From Candidatus Halobonum tyrrellensis G22 (GTDB lineage Archaea > Halobacteriota > Halobacteria > Halobacteriales > Haloferacaceae), in the NCBI RefSeq assembly GCF_000495475.1, contig NZ_ASGZ01000013.1, positions 1 through 64,000 of the forward strand: a stretch of DNA of 64,000 nt. Direction: 5' to 3'. Position numbers and translations under genes: made by a program. Position 1 is the stretch's first letter. Each line of letters begins with the position of its first letter. This document shows, piece by piece, positions 32,098-41,367 of the stretch. Under the pieces are notes generated by a model that had not been told where the DNA came from, searched no databases, and was given only the letters and a program-made list of their open reading frames with translations.

Positions 32098-33030
32098 TCA
32101 GAGGTAGGTGAACCAGTCGTCGTGGTCGTCGGTCCGCCGCTCGACCAACTCGAAGAACGCCGACTGGAGTTCCTCGGTGACGGGACCGCGCGAGCCGTTG
32201 CCGATCTCGACGTTGTCCACCTTCCGGATCGGCGTCACCTCAGCGGCCGACCCGGTGAAGAACAGTTCGTCGGCGGTGTTGAGTTCCCCCCGCGAGATGG
32301 AGGCGGTGTCGTTCACCTCGTAGCCGCGCTCGCGCGCGAGCGTGATGACCGTATCGCGGGTGATGCCGTCGAGGATCGACTCGCTCAGACCGGGGGTGTA
32401 GATCGTGTCGTCGCGCACGAGAAACAGGTTCTCGCCGGGACCCTCCGCGACGTTCCCCTCCTTGTTGAGCACGACGGCCTCGGCGTAGCCGTTCCGACGG
32501 GCCTCCTCGCCCGCGAGCAGCGAGTTGACGTACAGCCCGGTGGTCTTGGCGTTCGTGGGGATCTGACTCGACGCGTGCTTGCGCCACGACGACACCATCA
32601 CCTCGATGCCGTTCTCCAGCGCCTCCTCGCCGAGGTACGCGCCCCACGGCCACGCGGCGATGGCGACGTCGGTCGGGCAGTCGCGCGGGGAGACGCCGAG
32701 GCTGTTGTAGCCGTAGTAGGCGATCGGGCGGATGTACGCCGATTCGAGGCCGTTCCGGCGGACGGTTTCGAGCGCCGCCTCGGTGAGTTCCTCCCGACCG
32801 TACTCGATGTCCATGTCGTACGGCTTCGCCGACTGGTAGAACCGGTCGAGGTGTTCGTCCCACCGGAACACCGCCGTCCCCTCGTCGGTGTCGTACGCGC
32901 GGACACCCTCGAACACGCCCGTCCCGTAGTGGAGCCCGTGGGTGAGCACGTGGGTGGTCGCCTCCTCCCAGTCGAGGTACTCGCCGTTCTTCCAGATGGT
33001 GTCGACGTCCATCTCCGCGAAGCCAGCCAT
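32098..33030 (-). CDS. ilvE: branched-chain amino acid aminotransferase
   Basis: A 310-residue fold-type IV PLP enzyme, the last step of valine, leucine and isoleucine synthesis and the first of their breakdown. Key features are HGLHYGTGVFEGVRAY, RPIAYYGYNSLGV, the PLP lysine in IPTNAKTTGLYVNSLLAGEEA, EAVVLNKEGNVAEGPGENLFLV and the phosphate-binding FFTGSAAEVTPI. Length and motifs match archaeal IlvE. A TATA box 25-34 bases upstream in an AT-rich stretch suggests leaderless initiation at ATG 33030. The 273 bases on its downstream side, up to 31825, contain no gene I can support. Confidence 0.96.
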   Translation of the reverse strand: MAGFAEMDVDTIWKNGEYLDWEEATTHVLTHGLHYGTGVFEGVRAYDTDEGTAVFRWDEHLDRFYQSAKPYDMDIEYGREELTEAALETVRRNGLESAYIRPIAYYGYNSLGVSPRDCPTDVAIAAWPWGAYLGEEALENGIEVMVSSWRKHASSQIPTNAKTTGLYVNSLLAGEEARRNGYAEAVVLNKEGNVAEGPGENLFLVRDDTIYTPGLSESILDGITRDTVITLARERGYEVNDTASISRGELNTADELFFTGSAAEVTPIRKVDNVEIGNGSRGPVTEELQSAFFELVERRTDDHDDWFTYL

Positions 33031-33054
33031 GCCCGAGCGCAGGAATCGACCGAC

Positions 33055-33064
33055 AATAAATACC
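33055..33064 (-). promoter_or_regulatory. TATA box of ilvE
   Basis: The minus strand reads GGTATTTATT, 25-34 bases before ATG 33030. It is among the best TATA matches in the window. Confidence 0.65.
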
Positions 33065-33225
33065 GGAGATGCGGCACTCGACGTGTCGGACCCGCCCGGG
33101 GGTGCCGCCCGTCCCGCGGACCGAGACGGGAGCGGCCGACCGCCGGGCCGCCGTGCGACCGCTCGCCGACCGTGCGTGTCGCCGCCGCGACGGTAACCAA
33201 CGACCGGGAATAATAAATCCGCTCC

Positions 33226-33234
33226 GCTTAATTA
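33226..33234 (+). promoter_or_regulatory. TATA box of nhaC
   Basis: GCTTAATTA lies 24-32 bases before ATG 33258. A second AT-rich box (AATAATAAATCC) sits at 33209-33220, so the promoter region of this antiporter is unusually AT-rich. Confidence 0.55.
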
Positions 33235-33257
33235 CTTCAGTGAATTAGTCGGGGGTG

Positions 33258-34697
33258 ATGGGAACCGGAACTCCCCGCACGTACGACGACTTCGACCCCG
33301 ACCGGCGGCCGAGCACCGCGGAGGCGCTGGTGCCGATGCTGGTCGTGGTCGTCTCCTTGGGCGTCGGCTCCGGTCTCTTGGGGCTGGCGCCGCACGGCCC
33401 GCTGCTGTGGTCGGTCACGCTCGTCGGACTGTTCGCGCGCTACCGGCTGGGGTACGGGTGGTCGGAGGTGTACGACGCCGCCGAGGGCGGTCTGCGGATG
33501 GGCCTGCAGGCGATACTGATCCTGTTCGTCATCTACGGGCTGATCGCGACGTGGACGAGCGCCGGCACCATCCCGGGGCTGATGTACTACGGGCTGGGGC
33601 TGCTCTCGCCCGGCGTGTTCCTCCCCGTGACGGCCGTGCTGGCGGCGGTCGTCGCGTTCGCCATCGGGTCGTCGTGGACCACCGTCGGGACGCTCGGCGT
33701 CGCGTTCATCGGCATCGGCAACGGGCTGGGCGTGCCCGCGCCGATGACCGCGGGCGCCATCGTCTCGGGGGCGTACGCGGGCGACAAGCAGAGCCCGCTG
33801 TCGGACACGACCAACCTCGCCGCCGCGGTGACGAACACCGGCCTGTACGACCACATCCGCGCGATGCGGACCGGAACCGCCGTCGCGTTCGGCCTCTCGG
33901 TCGTCGGCTACGCCGCGCTCGGGCTGTGGGCCGTCACCGGCTCCGGCGGCGACACCGCCGCGATCACCGGCCCGCTGGCGTCGACGTACGCGCTCGGGCC
34001 GCTCGTCTTCCTCCCGCTGGCGGTCACGTTCGGGCTGGCGCTGCGGGGCTACCCCGCGCTGCCGTCGCTGGTCGCGGGCGTGTTCGCGGGCGTCGGCACC
34101 ACCATGCTGACGCAGGGCGCGTCGTTCACTCGCGCGTGGGAGGTGTTCCTGAACGGGACCAACCCCGCGACGGGCAGCGAGACGGTGAACACCCTGCTGA
34201 CGACCGGCGGCATCTCGGGGTCGGCGTGGACCATCGCCGTCGTCGTCGCGGCGCTCGCGCTCGGCGGACTCCTGGAGGGGACGGGCGTGCTCGCGACGCT
34301 CGCCAGCCGACTGGCGGACGTGGTCTGGTCGGGCGGGTCGCTGGTCGTCGGCACGGGGGTCGCCGCGCTCGCGACCAACGCGTTCTCCGCCCAGCAGTAC
34401 ATGAGCATCGTCGTGCCGGGCGTGAGCCTCCGCGGGCTGTACGACGACTACGGGCTGGACTCGCGGGACCTCTCGCGGGCGGTCGAGGCGGCGGGCACGC
34501 CCACCGGCCCGCTGTTCCCGTGGCACGCCGGCGCGGTGTTCATGGCGTCGGCGCTGGGCTTCTCCTCGTCGTGGGCGTTCGTCCCGTACTACTTCTTCGG
34601 GCCGCTCTCCGTGTTCACGCTGTTCGCGATGGCGGGGACCGGTCACGCGACCACGCCGTCGACGGTGCCGGGCGACCCGGCGGCCGACGACGACTGA
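33258..34697 (+). CDS. nhaC: Na+/H+ antiporter, NhaC family
   Basis: A 479-residue membrane protein with about eleven spans. It carries typical NhaC stretches such as GSSWTTVGTLGVAFIGIG, GAIVSGAYAGDKQSPLSDTTNLAAAV and FSAQQYMSIVVPGV. These antiporters expel Na+ in exchange for H+, basic to life in high salt where K+ is kept inside and Na+ outside. The ATG at 33258 is preceded in frame by a GTG at 33255; the TATA spacing fits either as a leaderless start. C-terminal residues are acidic. It converges with ribB, with 40 bases between the stops. Confidence 0.93.
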   Translation: MGTGTPRTYDDFDPDRRPSTAEALVPMLVVVVSLGVGSGLLGLAPHGPLLWSVTLVGLFARYRLGYGWSEVYDAAEGGLRMGLQAILILFVIYGLIATWTSAGTIPGLMYYGLGLLSPGVFLPVTAVLAAVVAFAIGSSWTTVGTLGVAFIGIGNGLGVPAPMTAGAIVSGAYAGDKQSPLSDTTNLAAAVTNTGLYDHIRAMRTGTAVAFGLSVVGYAALGLWAVTGSGGDTAAITGPLASTYALGPLVFLPLAVTFGLALRGYPALPSLVAGVFAGVGTTMLTQGASFTRAWEVFLNGTNPATGSETVNTLLTTGGISGSAWTIAVVVAALALGGLLEGTGVLATLASRLADVVWSGGSLVVGTGVAALATNAFSAQQYMSIVVPGVSLRGLYDDYGLDSRDLSRAVEAAGTPTGPLFPWHAGAVFMASALGFSSSWAFVPYYFFGPLSVFTLFAMAGTGHATTPSTVPGDPAADDD

Positions 34698-34737
34698 CGG
34701 GCGGGCGGAGACCCGAGAATCGAGAGCCGAGCGCCGG

Positions 34738-35418
34738 TCAGTCGAGCGCCGCGACCAGGTCCGCCCCCTCGACGTACGGGAACTCGTGGCGGCGGGCGTA
34801 CTCGCGGGCGGCGTCGGGCGCGAGCGCCCGGCCGGTCTCGTCGTCGAGCATCTCGCAGACGACGACCGCCGGGGGTCGCTCGGCGGCGGCCGCCAGCGCC
34901 AGCCCGAGTTCGGTGTGGCCGCGGCGGTCGCCGAGACCGTCGGGCGCCCCCCGGAGGACGTGGACGTGCCCCGGCGCGCGGAACTCGGCGGCGAACTCCT
35001 CGGGGCCGTACCCGACGCCGGTCTCGACCGCCGACGCCGCGGACGCGAGTTCGGTGATGGTGCGCGCGCGGTCCTCGTCGGTGATCCCCGTGAACGTGTC
35101 GCGGTGGTTGACCGGCAGCGAGAACGACGACCGGTCGTCGTACCCCAGGTCGTGGGCGTCGGCCGTCGGGTGGGCGAGTTCGTCTTCGAGGAACGGCAGG
35201 TCGACCGCGTCGGCGACCGAGTCCGACAGGGCGACACAGACCAGCCCGCCCGCGTCGTTGCGCATCCGCGCGACGGCCTCCGGCGTCACCACGTCGGCGG
35301 GGTAGACGAGGTCGGTCTCCCCCTCGCGGTCGTCGTGGTCGTGGACCAACACCGGGCCGCCCGCGCGGAACGCCGCGAGCGCGCGGTCGGACCGGCTGGC
35401 CTGCGAGCGGTGGCTCAC
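34738..35418 (-). CDS. ribB: 3,4-dihydroxy-2-butanone 4-phosphate synthase
   Basis: A 226-residue enzyme that turns ribulose 5-phosphate into dihydroxybutanone phosphate and formate for riboflavin. Family motifs are [19 protein letters not shown] (acidic Mg2+-binding loop), [32 protein letters not shown] and a substrate-binding [12 protein letters not shown]. The start is GTG 35418, overlapping the ribK stop by four bases (GTGA). There is no fused GTP cyclohydrolase II domain, as usual in archaea. It forms a two-gene flavin operon with ribK. Confidence 0.95.
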   Translation of the reverse strand: MSHRSQASRSDRALAAFRAGGPVLVHDHDDREGETDLVYPADVVTPEAVARMRNDAGGLVCVALSDSVADAVDLPFLEDELAHPTADAHDLGYDDRSSFSLPVNHRDTFTGITDEDRARTITELASAASAVETGVGYGPEEFAAEFRAPGHVHVLRGAPDGLGDRRGHTELGLALAAAAERPPAVVVCEMLDDETGRALAPDAAREYARRHEFPYVEGADLVAALD

Positions 35419-36206
35419 GCGTCCTCCGCGTCGGCGGGCGCGACCCCGCTCGTGCTCCCGCCCGCCGTCTCCCGCTCGCCGTCTCCCGTCTCGGACGAGT
35501 CGCCGTCGCCGAGGTCCTCGATGCGGACGGTCACGTCGTCGCCGTCGTCGATGCCGAGTTCGTCGCGGAGCTTCGCGGGCGCGATGACTTCGAGCTGTGC
35601 CTCGTCGTGGTGGGTCCGCTCGGGGACGATGACGTGGGCCGGTTCGACCGCCCCGCCGTTCGACTCCACGACCGCGGCGTAACACGTCGCCGGGCCGAAC
35701 GTGCGCTCGTCGTCCTCCCAGCCGTCGATGGGGACGCCCGCGACGGAGTCGAGGCCGGCGCGGGCGCGCACGCTCGCCTCCGCGAGTTCGACGTTGAGCG
35801 TGCCGGGAAACGGCTCGTACCCCAACCGCTCGACGAACTGCTCGTGGTACCCCGACAGCTGGATGTAGTGGCGACCCTCGCCCATCCCGCTCGTGGCCGC
35901 CCCGGACAGCGCCAGCCCCGTCTCGTCCTCGAACAGCCGGCGGTAGTCGGCGTACTCGCCGCGGAGGCGGCGCTCGCCCGCGCCGGTGACCGACACCCAC
36001 TGGCCGTCGCTCACCACGTCGCGGTCGACCAACCCCGCGGCTTCCAGCCGCTGGAGCCGGCGGGAGGCGGTCTGACTCGACGCGCCGAGGCGGTCGCCGA
36101 GCGCCGAACACGACACCTTGACCGGTTCGGCCAGCCCGCCCCGGAGCGCGACGGTCTTGAGCGCGGCCACCTCGTCGTGGCCGACGGTCGATGCGCTGGT
36201 TGACAT
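35415..36206 (-). CDS. ribK: CTP-dependent riboflavin kinase with N-terminal winged helix
   Basis: A 263-residue fusion. Residues about 10-95 are a winged helix-turn-helix ([34 protein letters not shown]). The rest is the DUF120 archaeal riboflavin kinase with [36 protein letters not shown] and [29 protein letters not shown], which makes FMN using CTP. Such fusions act also as regulators of flavin genes in some archaea (RbkR type). The acidic C-terminal tail is low-complexity. ATG 36206 has a TATA-like CTTTTG 24-29 bases upstream. Confidence 0.94.
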   Translation of the reverse strand: MSTSASTVGHDEVAALKTVALRGGLAEPVKVSCSALGDRLGASSQTASRRLQRLEAAGLVDRDVVSDGQWVSVTGAGERRLRGEYADYRRLFEDETGLALSGAATSGMGEGRHYIQLSGYHEQFVERLGYEPFPGTLNVELAEASVRARAGLDSVAGVPIDGWEDDERTFGPATCYAAVVESNGGAVEPAHVIVPERTHHDEAQLEVIAPAKLRDELGIDDGDDVTVRIEDLGDGDSSETGDGERETAGGSTSGVAPADAEDA

Positions 36207-36541
36207 TGCCACCACTCCGACCGCCGGACCCAAAAGCGTAGCGGATGTGAGACGCGTTCCAGAACTGAGACGGTTCGTCACGGTCGACGGTGTAGGTTCG
36301 CCGGCCCGTCACGGACGCGTGACGCGTATCCGGGTCGGTGTGGGAGCGTTCGCCGGGAAAAGCCGTCGGTTCCGACACCCGCCGGCTCGTGGGTTTCGAC
36401 GCCGCCGGACGGACGGGCGAGCGGACGGAACCGGTCCCGTCGGTCCCCGGTCGGAACGGGGAGCCGGCGCGGAGCGGGCCGGCAGGGGGCCGGCCGGCGC
36501 GGTTCGGAAACCCCTTATCGGCGGCGGCGGAACCCCCGCGC
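36207..36541. other. divergent promoter region between ribK and argS
   Basis: This 335-base gap contains the ribK promoter (CTTTTG on the minus strand, about 36230-36235) and the argS TATA CCCTTATCG at 36512-36520, 22-30 bases before the argS ATG. Open frames in the rest have Arg/Pro/Gly shadow composition. I see no RNA element or RbkR-like inverted repeat by eye. Confidence 0.5.
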
Positions 36542-38320
36542 ATGTTCAGGCAGTTCCGGTCGAACGTCGAGGCGGCGCTCGAAGGGGCGCTCGCCGACCT
36601 CGACTACCCGACCGACGACCTCGGCATCGAGGAGCCGCCGGGCGACGTGGACGCGGCACTCGCCTCCAGCGTCGCGTTCCGGCTGGCGAGCGAGGCGGGC
36701 GCGCCGCCGCCGCAGGTCGCCGGGGAGGTGGCCGACGCCGTCGACCCTGCGGGCGTGGAGTACCTCGCGCGCGTCGAGACCAGCGGGCCGTACCTCAACT
36801 TCTTCACCGACGACGCGTACGCGGCCGACACGCTGGAGGCGGCCCGAGACGAGCGCTACGGTCGGCTCCCCGACCGCGGCGAGTCGGCGGTGGTCGAACA
36901 CACCTCCGCGAACCCCACCGGACCCGTGCACGTCGGCCGCGCGCGCAACCCCATCGTCGGCGACGCGACCGCGAACGCGCTGGAGTACGCGGGCTACGAC
37001 GTCGACCGCCACTACTACGTCAACGACGCCGGTCGGCAGATCGCGGTGTTCACGTGGGCGTACGAGACGTTCGACGAGGCGGACCTGCCCGAACCGGAGC
37101 GCGACAAGCCCGACTACGACCTCGTGCGCTACTACCGCGCGGGCAGCGAGTTGCTCGAAGAGGGCGACGAACGCGAGGTCGAGGCGGCCGAAGCGGAGGT
37201 CCAAGCGATCCTCCAGGGGTTAGAGGAGGGCGACGAGGCGACGTACGACCGGGTCGAGGAGGTGGTCGACACGGTGCTCGCGGGAATGCGCGAGACGCTC
37301 GAACGGCTCCCCGCCGAGTTCGACGAGTTCGTCAAGGAGACGCGGTTCATGCGCGACGGGAGCACCGACCGGGTGGCCGAGCGCCTCCAAGCGATGGACG
37401 AGGCGACGCTCGAAGAGGGCGCGTGGCAGCTCGACCTCTCGGAGTTCGGCATCGAGAAGAAGCTCGTCTTCCTCCGGTCGGACGGCACGTCGCTGTACAC
37501 GACCCGCGACCTGGCTCACCACGAGTGGAAGTTCGAGCGGTACGACCGCGCGGTGACGGTGATCGGCGAGGACCACAAGCTGGCGTTCGACCAGCTCAGG
37601 CACGCGCTCGGCCTGCTGGGCAACGACACCGAACAGCTGGAGCAACTGTTCTACTCGTGGGTGAACCTCCCCGGCGGCGAGGGGATGAGCACCCGCGCGG
37701 GCACCGGCGTCGACCTCGACGACCTGCTCGACGAGGCGGTCGCCCGCGCCCGCGAGGAGGTGGAGACGCGGATGGACGACCGCATCCGCGACGACGACCT
37801 CGGGGAGGCGGACGTCGACCGGATCGCCCGCCAGGTCGGCATCGGCGCGGTCCGGTACGACATCGTGAGCAAACAGCCCACCAAGGCGATCACGTTCGAG
37901 TGGGAGCGCGCGCTCGACTTCGAGGCGCAGTCCGCCCCGTACGTCCAGTACGTCCACGCGCGCTGTTGCGGCATCCTCGCGGAGGCGGAGAAGGGTGACG
38001 CCGACGAGTCGCAGGCGGCTGCCGGCGCCGAGGTCGACCCCGACGCGCTGTCGACGCCCGAGGAGCGCGCGCTGGTCGCCGAGATAGCGCGCTTCCCCGC
38101 GGTCGTCGAGGAGGCCGCCGAGGACCTGGAACCCCACCGGGTGGCGACGTACACCCGGTCGTTCGCGGAGACGTTCAACGCGTTCTACCGGGAGTGTCCG
38201 GTGCTGTCGGCCGACGACCCCGACACCCGGACCGCCCGGCTGGCGCTGGTGGCCGCGGCGCGTCACACCGTCGCGAACGCCCTCGACGTGCTCGGCGTCG
38301 CCGCTCCGGAGTCGATGTAG
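36542..38320 (+). CDS. argS: arginyl-tRNA synthetase
   Basis: A 592-residue class I aminoacyl-tRNA synthetase. The N-terminal additional domain recognises the tRNA D-loop; then comes the HIGH-type signature as [18 protein letters not shown], and a KMSK-like loop represented by [19 protein letters not shown], as in archaeal Arg[17 protein letters not shown] and [13 protein letters not shown] are further family landmarks. The C-terminal DALR anticodon-binding domain ends with [25 protein letters not shown] box lies 22-30 bases before ATG, suggesting a leaderless mRNA. Confidence 0.96.
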   Translation: MFRQFRSNVEAALEGALADLDYPTDDLGIEEPPGDVDAALASSVAFRLASEAGAPPPQVAGEVADAVDPAGVEYLARVETSGPYLNFFTDDAYAADTLEAARDERYGRLPDRGESAVVEHTSANPTGPVHVGRARNPIVGDATANALEYAGYDVDRHYYVNDAGRQIAVFTWAYETFDEADLPEPERDKPDYDLVRYYRAGSELLEEGDEREVEAAEAEVQAILQGLEEGDEATYDRVEEVVDTVLAGMRETLERLPAEFDEFVKETRFMRDGSTDRVAERLQAMDEATLEEGAWQLDLSEFGIEKKLVFLRSDGTSLYTTRDLAHHEWKFERYDRAVTVIGEDHKLAFDQLRHALGLLGNDTEQLEQLFYSWVNLPGGEGMSTRAGTGVDLDDLLDEAVARAREEVETRMDDRIRDDDLGEADVDRIARQVGIGAVRYDIVSKQPTKAITFEWERALDFEAQSAPYVQYVHARCCGILAEAEKGDADESQAAAGAEVDPDALSTPEERALVAEIARFPAVVEEAAEDLEPHRVATYTRSFAETFNAFYRECPVLSADDPDTRTARLALVAAARHTVANALDVLGVAAPESM

Positions 38321-38336
38321 GTCGAGGGAGGCCGGC

Positions 38337-38486
38337 TCAGGCCGGGAACGCCGGGAAGATGGCCTCGGCGGGTGCGATCAGCGACCCGCCCGAGGAGACG
38401 ACCGCGAGCGCCCCGAGCCCCAGCGCGAGAACGACGAAGACGAGGATCCACCACAGCGGGACGGAACTGCTCTCTGCTTGGCTCAT
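38337..38486 (-). CDS. small single-span membrane protein (49 residues)
   Basis: A short gene encoding MSQAESSSVPLWWILVFV and onward: one membrane span (residues about 11-30), then a short outer segment GGSLIAPAEAIFPAFPA. Its composition is clean, and it starts with ATG and ends with TGA 17 bases from the convergent argS stop. It follows the MinD-family gene on the same strand, with 60 bases between them, and may be cotranscribed. Function unknown; the size fits small bitopic proteins that accompany larger complexes. Confidence 0.65.
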   Translation of the reverse strand: MSQAESSSVPLWWILVFVVLALGLGALAVVSSGGSLIAPAEAIFPAFPA

Positions 38487-38546
38487 ACCCGGTGTGCGAC
38501 CGCGCGCGTAGAAGAAAGTCCCGATACCCGCCCGGGGAGCCGCCGG

Positions 38547-39812
38547 TCAGCGGAACAGCCGACCCAGCAGGCCGCCGCCGGCCGGGGCGTCGCCCGCCTC
38601 CGTGTCGTCGTCGACGCCCGCGACCGGTCCCTCGACCACCTCGCCGAGCACCGTCCGCGGGGCGTCGACCGCGTCCGCGTCGCCGTCCGCCGGGTCGGCG
38701 TCGACGACCGCGTCGGCGTCGTCGAGCGGCGTTATCGCCGGTGGGGCGCCGTCGTCGAGCGACCGGGGCGCCGGCGCGTCGTCGGCGCTCCCGGTATCAC
38801 CGTCGACAGCGTCGCCGGCGGCCGTCTCCGCCCCGCTCCCGCCGTCGGCCGTGGCGTCCAGCCGGACTATCGCGGGCGTCACGTCGCCGTCGACCGAACG
38901 GGGGGCGGGTGTCGGAGCGGCGTCCGCTCGCCTCCCCAGCCCCGCGTCCGCGTCGGCGTCTACCGGGTCGAGGTCGGTGGCGGCCGGGTCGGCGGCGGTG
39001 TCGTCGGCGTCGTCCGCGTCCGTGGCAGTGTCGGCGGACGGTTCGGCGGCAGTGTCGTCGAACGGTTCGGCGGCGGTGTCGGCGGACGACTCGGCGTCGA
39101 TGTCGACGAGCGCGGACGCGACCGCGCGGTACGCCGCCGCGGCGTCGCTGTCGGGTGCGAACGCCGAGAGGGGTTCGCCCGCCGCCGCGGCCGCTTCGAC
39201 GACCGGGTCCTCGGGGACCCGCCCGAGCACCGGCACGTCGAGCGGCGAGGGGTCGACGCCGCCGTCGGCGCCGTCCGGCACGCCGTCGGCACCCACGCGC
39301 GTCAGCGTCAGCCCGACGACGTGCCCGCCGAGTCGCTCCGCGAGTTCGAGCGTCCGACTCGTGTCCGCGAGCGCGTTCCGCGTCGGCGTCGACGCCAGCA
39401 CCACCCCGTCGGCGACCGACAGCGGCAGGACGCTCTCGTGGGTGACCCCCGCGCCCGTGTCGACGACGACGTACTCCGCGCCGGTGACGGCCCCGACCGC
39501 CTCCGTGATCCCCGAGGGGTCGGCCGCGCGGAACGCGTCGAGCGTCCGCCCGCCGGGCATGACCGCCAGCCCGTCGGGTCCCTCGTACGTCGCCTCGACC
39601 GGGTCCGCCTCGCCCGCGAGCACGTCGTGGAGCGTCGCACCCCCCTCGGGCACCTCGACCCCGAGCGTCGCCGCGAGGTTCGGCGTGCCGAGGTCCCCGT
39701 CGACGACCACCGTCGTATGGCCGGCGGCCGCGAGCGCGGCCGCGAGGTTCGCGGCCGTCGTCGTCTTCCCGACGCCACCTTTCGCGCTCGCGACGGCGTA
39801 CATCGTCGGCAT
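38547..39812 (-). CDS. MinD/ParA-family ATPase with long C-terminal extension and membrane-targeting helix
   Basis: A 421-residue protein. Residues 1-237 are a MinD-type deviant Walker ATPase: KGGVGKTTTA (11-20), VVVDGDLGTPNLAATLG and VVVDTGAG. Residues about 238-410 are a disordered acidic linker with a duplicated segment (TPAPRSVDGDVTPAIVRLD at 301-319; APAPRSLDDGAPPAITPLD at 346-364). The last ten residues GGGLLGRLFR look like an amphipathic membrane-targeting helix as in bacterial MinD. Haloarchaea have several MinD paralogues; MinD4 of Haloferax has a C-terminal extension and helps place archaella and chemosensory arrays. This gene may be its equivalent, partly because it too lies near the ATP synthase genes, but that is inference. 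Confidence 0.88.
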   Translation of the reverse strand: MPTMYAVASAKGGVGKTTTAANLAAALAAAGHTTVVVDGDLGTPNLAATLGVEVPEGGATLHDVLAGEADPVEATYEGPDGLAVMPGGRTLDAFRAADPSGITEAVGAVTGAEYVVVDTGAGVTHESVLPLSVADGVVLASTPTRNALADTSRTLELAERLGGHVVGLTLTRVGADGVPDGADGGVDPSPLDVPVLGRVPEDPVVEAAAAAGEPLSAFAPDSDAAAAYRAVASALVDIDAESSADTAAEPFDDTAAEPSADTATDADDADDTAADPAATDLDPVDADADAGLGRRADAAPTPAPRSVDGDVTPAIVRLDATADGGSGAETAAGDAVDGDTGSADDAPAPRSLDDGAPPAITPLDDADAVVDADPADGDADAVDAPRTVLGEVVEGPVAGVDDDTEAGDAPAGGGLLGRLFR

Positions 39813-39836
39813 TTGCGTGTTGGTGACGACTTCGGG

Positions 39837-39845
39837 GTATAAACC
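39837..39845 (-). promoter_or_regulatory. TATA box of the MinD-family gene
   Basis: The minus strand reads GTTTATACC, 25-33 bases before ATG 39812, supporting that start over the ATG three codons inside. Confidence 0.6.
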
Positions 39846-40061
39846 TACGCGCCGAGAACTCAGTTCTGAGTCTCGGCTAGCCGACGCGGGGACTCCGCCT
39901 CTGTGCGACGGGAGCGGCGGGCGGTCGAGCGGTCGTGCCGGCGTTCGGACGGGAGCGGCGACTGGGACGGCCGAACGGGGCGGATAGCGGTTACGGACGT
40001 GTGCGATCCGACCACAGTATTCAACAGGTACTTACACCGCGGCCGGCCAACGTTCCGTATA

Positions 40062-41318
40062 ATGAGTAGCGACGCCGAAGAGGGAGCTCCGTCAGACGAC
40101 AGACGCCGATACGAGTTCCTGAAAGTCCTCGACGAACTCGACGAGTTCGAGGGGTCGGGAACCCAGCTCGTCACCATCTACATCCCCGAGGACAAGCAGG
40201 TCTCCGACGTGGTGGCACACGTCACCCAGGAGCACAGCGAGGCGTCGAACATCAAGTCGAAGCAGACCCGGACGAACGTCCAGGACGCGCTCACGTCCAT
40301 CAAGGACCGCCTGCGCTACTACGACACGTTCCCGCCGGACAACGGGATGGTCATCTTCTCGGGCGCCGTCGACTCCGGCGGCGGCCAGACGGAGATGGTC
40401 ACCCGGGTGTTGGAGTCGCCGCCGGACCCCGTCCAGTCGTTCCGCTACCACTGCGACTCGAACTTCCTGACCGGGCCGCTCGAGGACATGATGGCCGACA
40501 AGGGGCTGTTCGGTCTCATCGTCCTCGACCGGCGGGAGGCCAACGTCGGCTGGCTCAAGGGCAAGCGGGTCGAACCCGTCAAGTCGGCGTCGTCGCTCGT
40601 CCCCGGGAAACAGCGGAAGGGCGGCCAGTCCGCACAGCGGTTCGCCCGTCTCCGGCTGGAGGCCATCGACAACTTCTATCAGGAGGTCGCGGAGATGGCG
40701 AACGACCTGTTCGTCCCCAAGCGGCACGAACTCGACGGCATCCTCGTGGGCGGTCCCTCCCCCACCAAAGACGAGTTCCTCGACGGCGACTACCTCCACC
40801 ACGAGCTACAGGACAAGGTGCTCGGGAAGTTCGACGTGGCGTACACCGACGAGTCCGGGCTGTCGGACCTGGTCGACGCCGGCCAGGAGGTGCTCGCCGA
40901 CCAGGAGGTCGTCAAGGACAAACGCCAGATGGAGGAGTTCTTCGAGAACCTCAACACCGGCGGCGAGGCCACCTACGGGTTCGAACAGACCCGGCGGAAC
41001 CTCGTGATGGGGTCGGTCGACCGCCTGCTGCTCTCGGAGGACCTCCACCACGACGTGGTCGTCTACGAGTGTCCCAACGACCACGAGGAGTACGAAGTGG
41101 TCGAGCGCCGCCACGCCACCCCCGAGCACACCTGCAGCGAGTGCCGCGAGGAGGCCGAACCCGAAGAGCGCGAGGACGTGGTCGACCACCTGATGAACAT
41201 CGCCGACCAGCGCGGCACCGAGACCAAGTTCATCTCCACCGACTTCGAGAAGGGCGAACAGCTCATGGACGCGTTCGGCGGCATCGCCGGCATCCTCCGC
41301 TACTCAACGGGCGTCTAA
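40062..41318 (+). CDS. prf1: peptide chain release factor aRF1
   Basis: A 418-residue archaeal class-1 release factor that recognises all three stop codons and hydrolyses peptidyl-tRNA. The stop-codon-reading NIKS motif is at residues 63-66, and the catalytic GGQ at 187-189 within VPGKQRKGGQSAQRFARLR. The C-terminal domain has a zinc-finger-like pair (YECPNDHEEYE and HTCSECREE) and binds aRF3-like partners. The gene's own terminator codon TAA is followed by a tandem copy of its last 21 bases, giving a second TAA in frame. A TATA-like ACTTACACC lies 24-32 bases upstream. Confidence 0.97.
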   Translation: MSSDAEEGAPSDDRRRYEFLKVLDELDEFEGSGTQLVTIYIPEDKQVSDVVAHVTQEHSEASNIKSKQTRTNVQDALTSIKDRLRYYDTFPPDNGMVIFSGAVDSGGGQTEMVTRVLESPPDPVQSFRYHCDSNFLTGPLEDMMADKGLFGLIVLDRREANVGWLKGKRVEPVKSASSLVPGKQRKGGQSAQRFARLRLEAIDNFYQEVAEMANDLFVPKRHELDGILVGGPSPTKDEFLDGDYLHHELQDKVLGKFDVAYTDESGLSDLVDAGQEVLADQEVVKDKRQMEEFFENLNTGGEATYGFEQTRRNLVMGSVDRLLLSEDLHHDVVVYECPNDHEEYEVVERRHATPEHTCSECREEAEPEEREDVVDHLMNIADQRGTETKFISTDFEKGEQLMDAFGGIAGILRYSTGV

Positions 41319-41341
41319 ACCTACTCGACGGGCGTTTAAAC
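41300..41341 (+). repeat. 21-base tandem duplication over the prf1 stop codon
   Basis: CTACTCAACGGGCGTCTAAAC (41300-41320, 21 bases ending just after the stop) is followed at once by a second copy with two changes. The unit length keeps the frame, so a second TAA lies in phase 21 bases later. Confidence 0.85.
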
Positions 41342-41367
41342 CGTCTCCCCGGGCGTCGCTCGCACCC

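Noticed and set aside
39813-40061. Extra gene between the MinD-family gene and prf1
   Set aside because: The 249 bases hold the two divergent promoters; the open frame leading into prf1 has shadow composition until the prf1 ATG.
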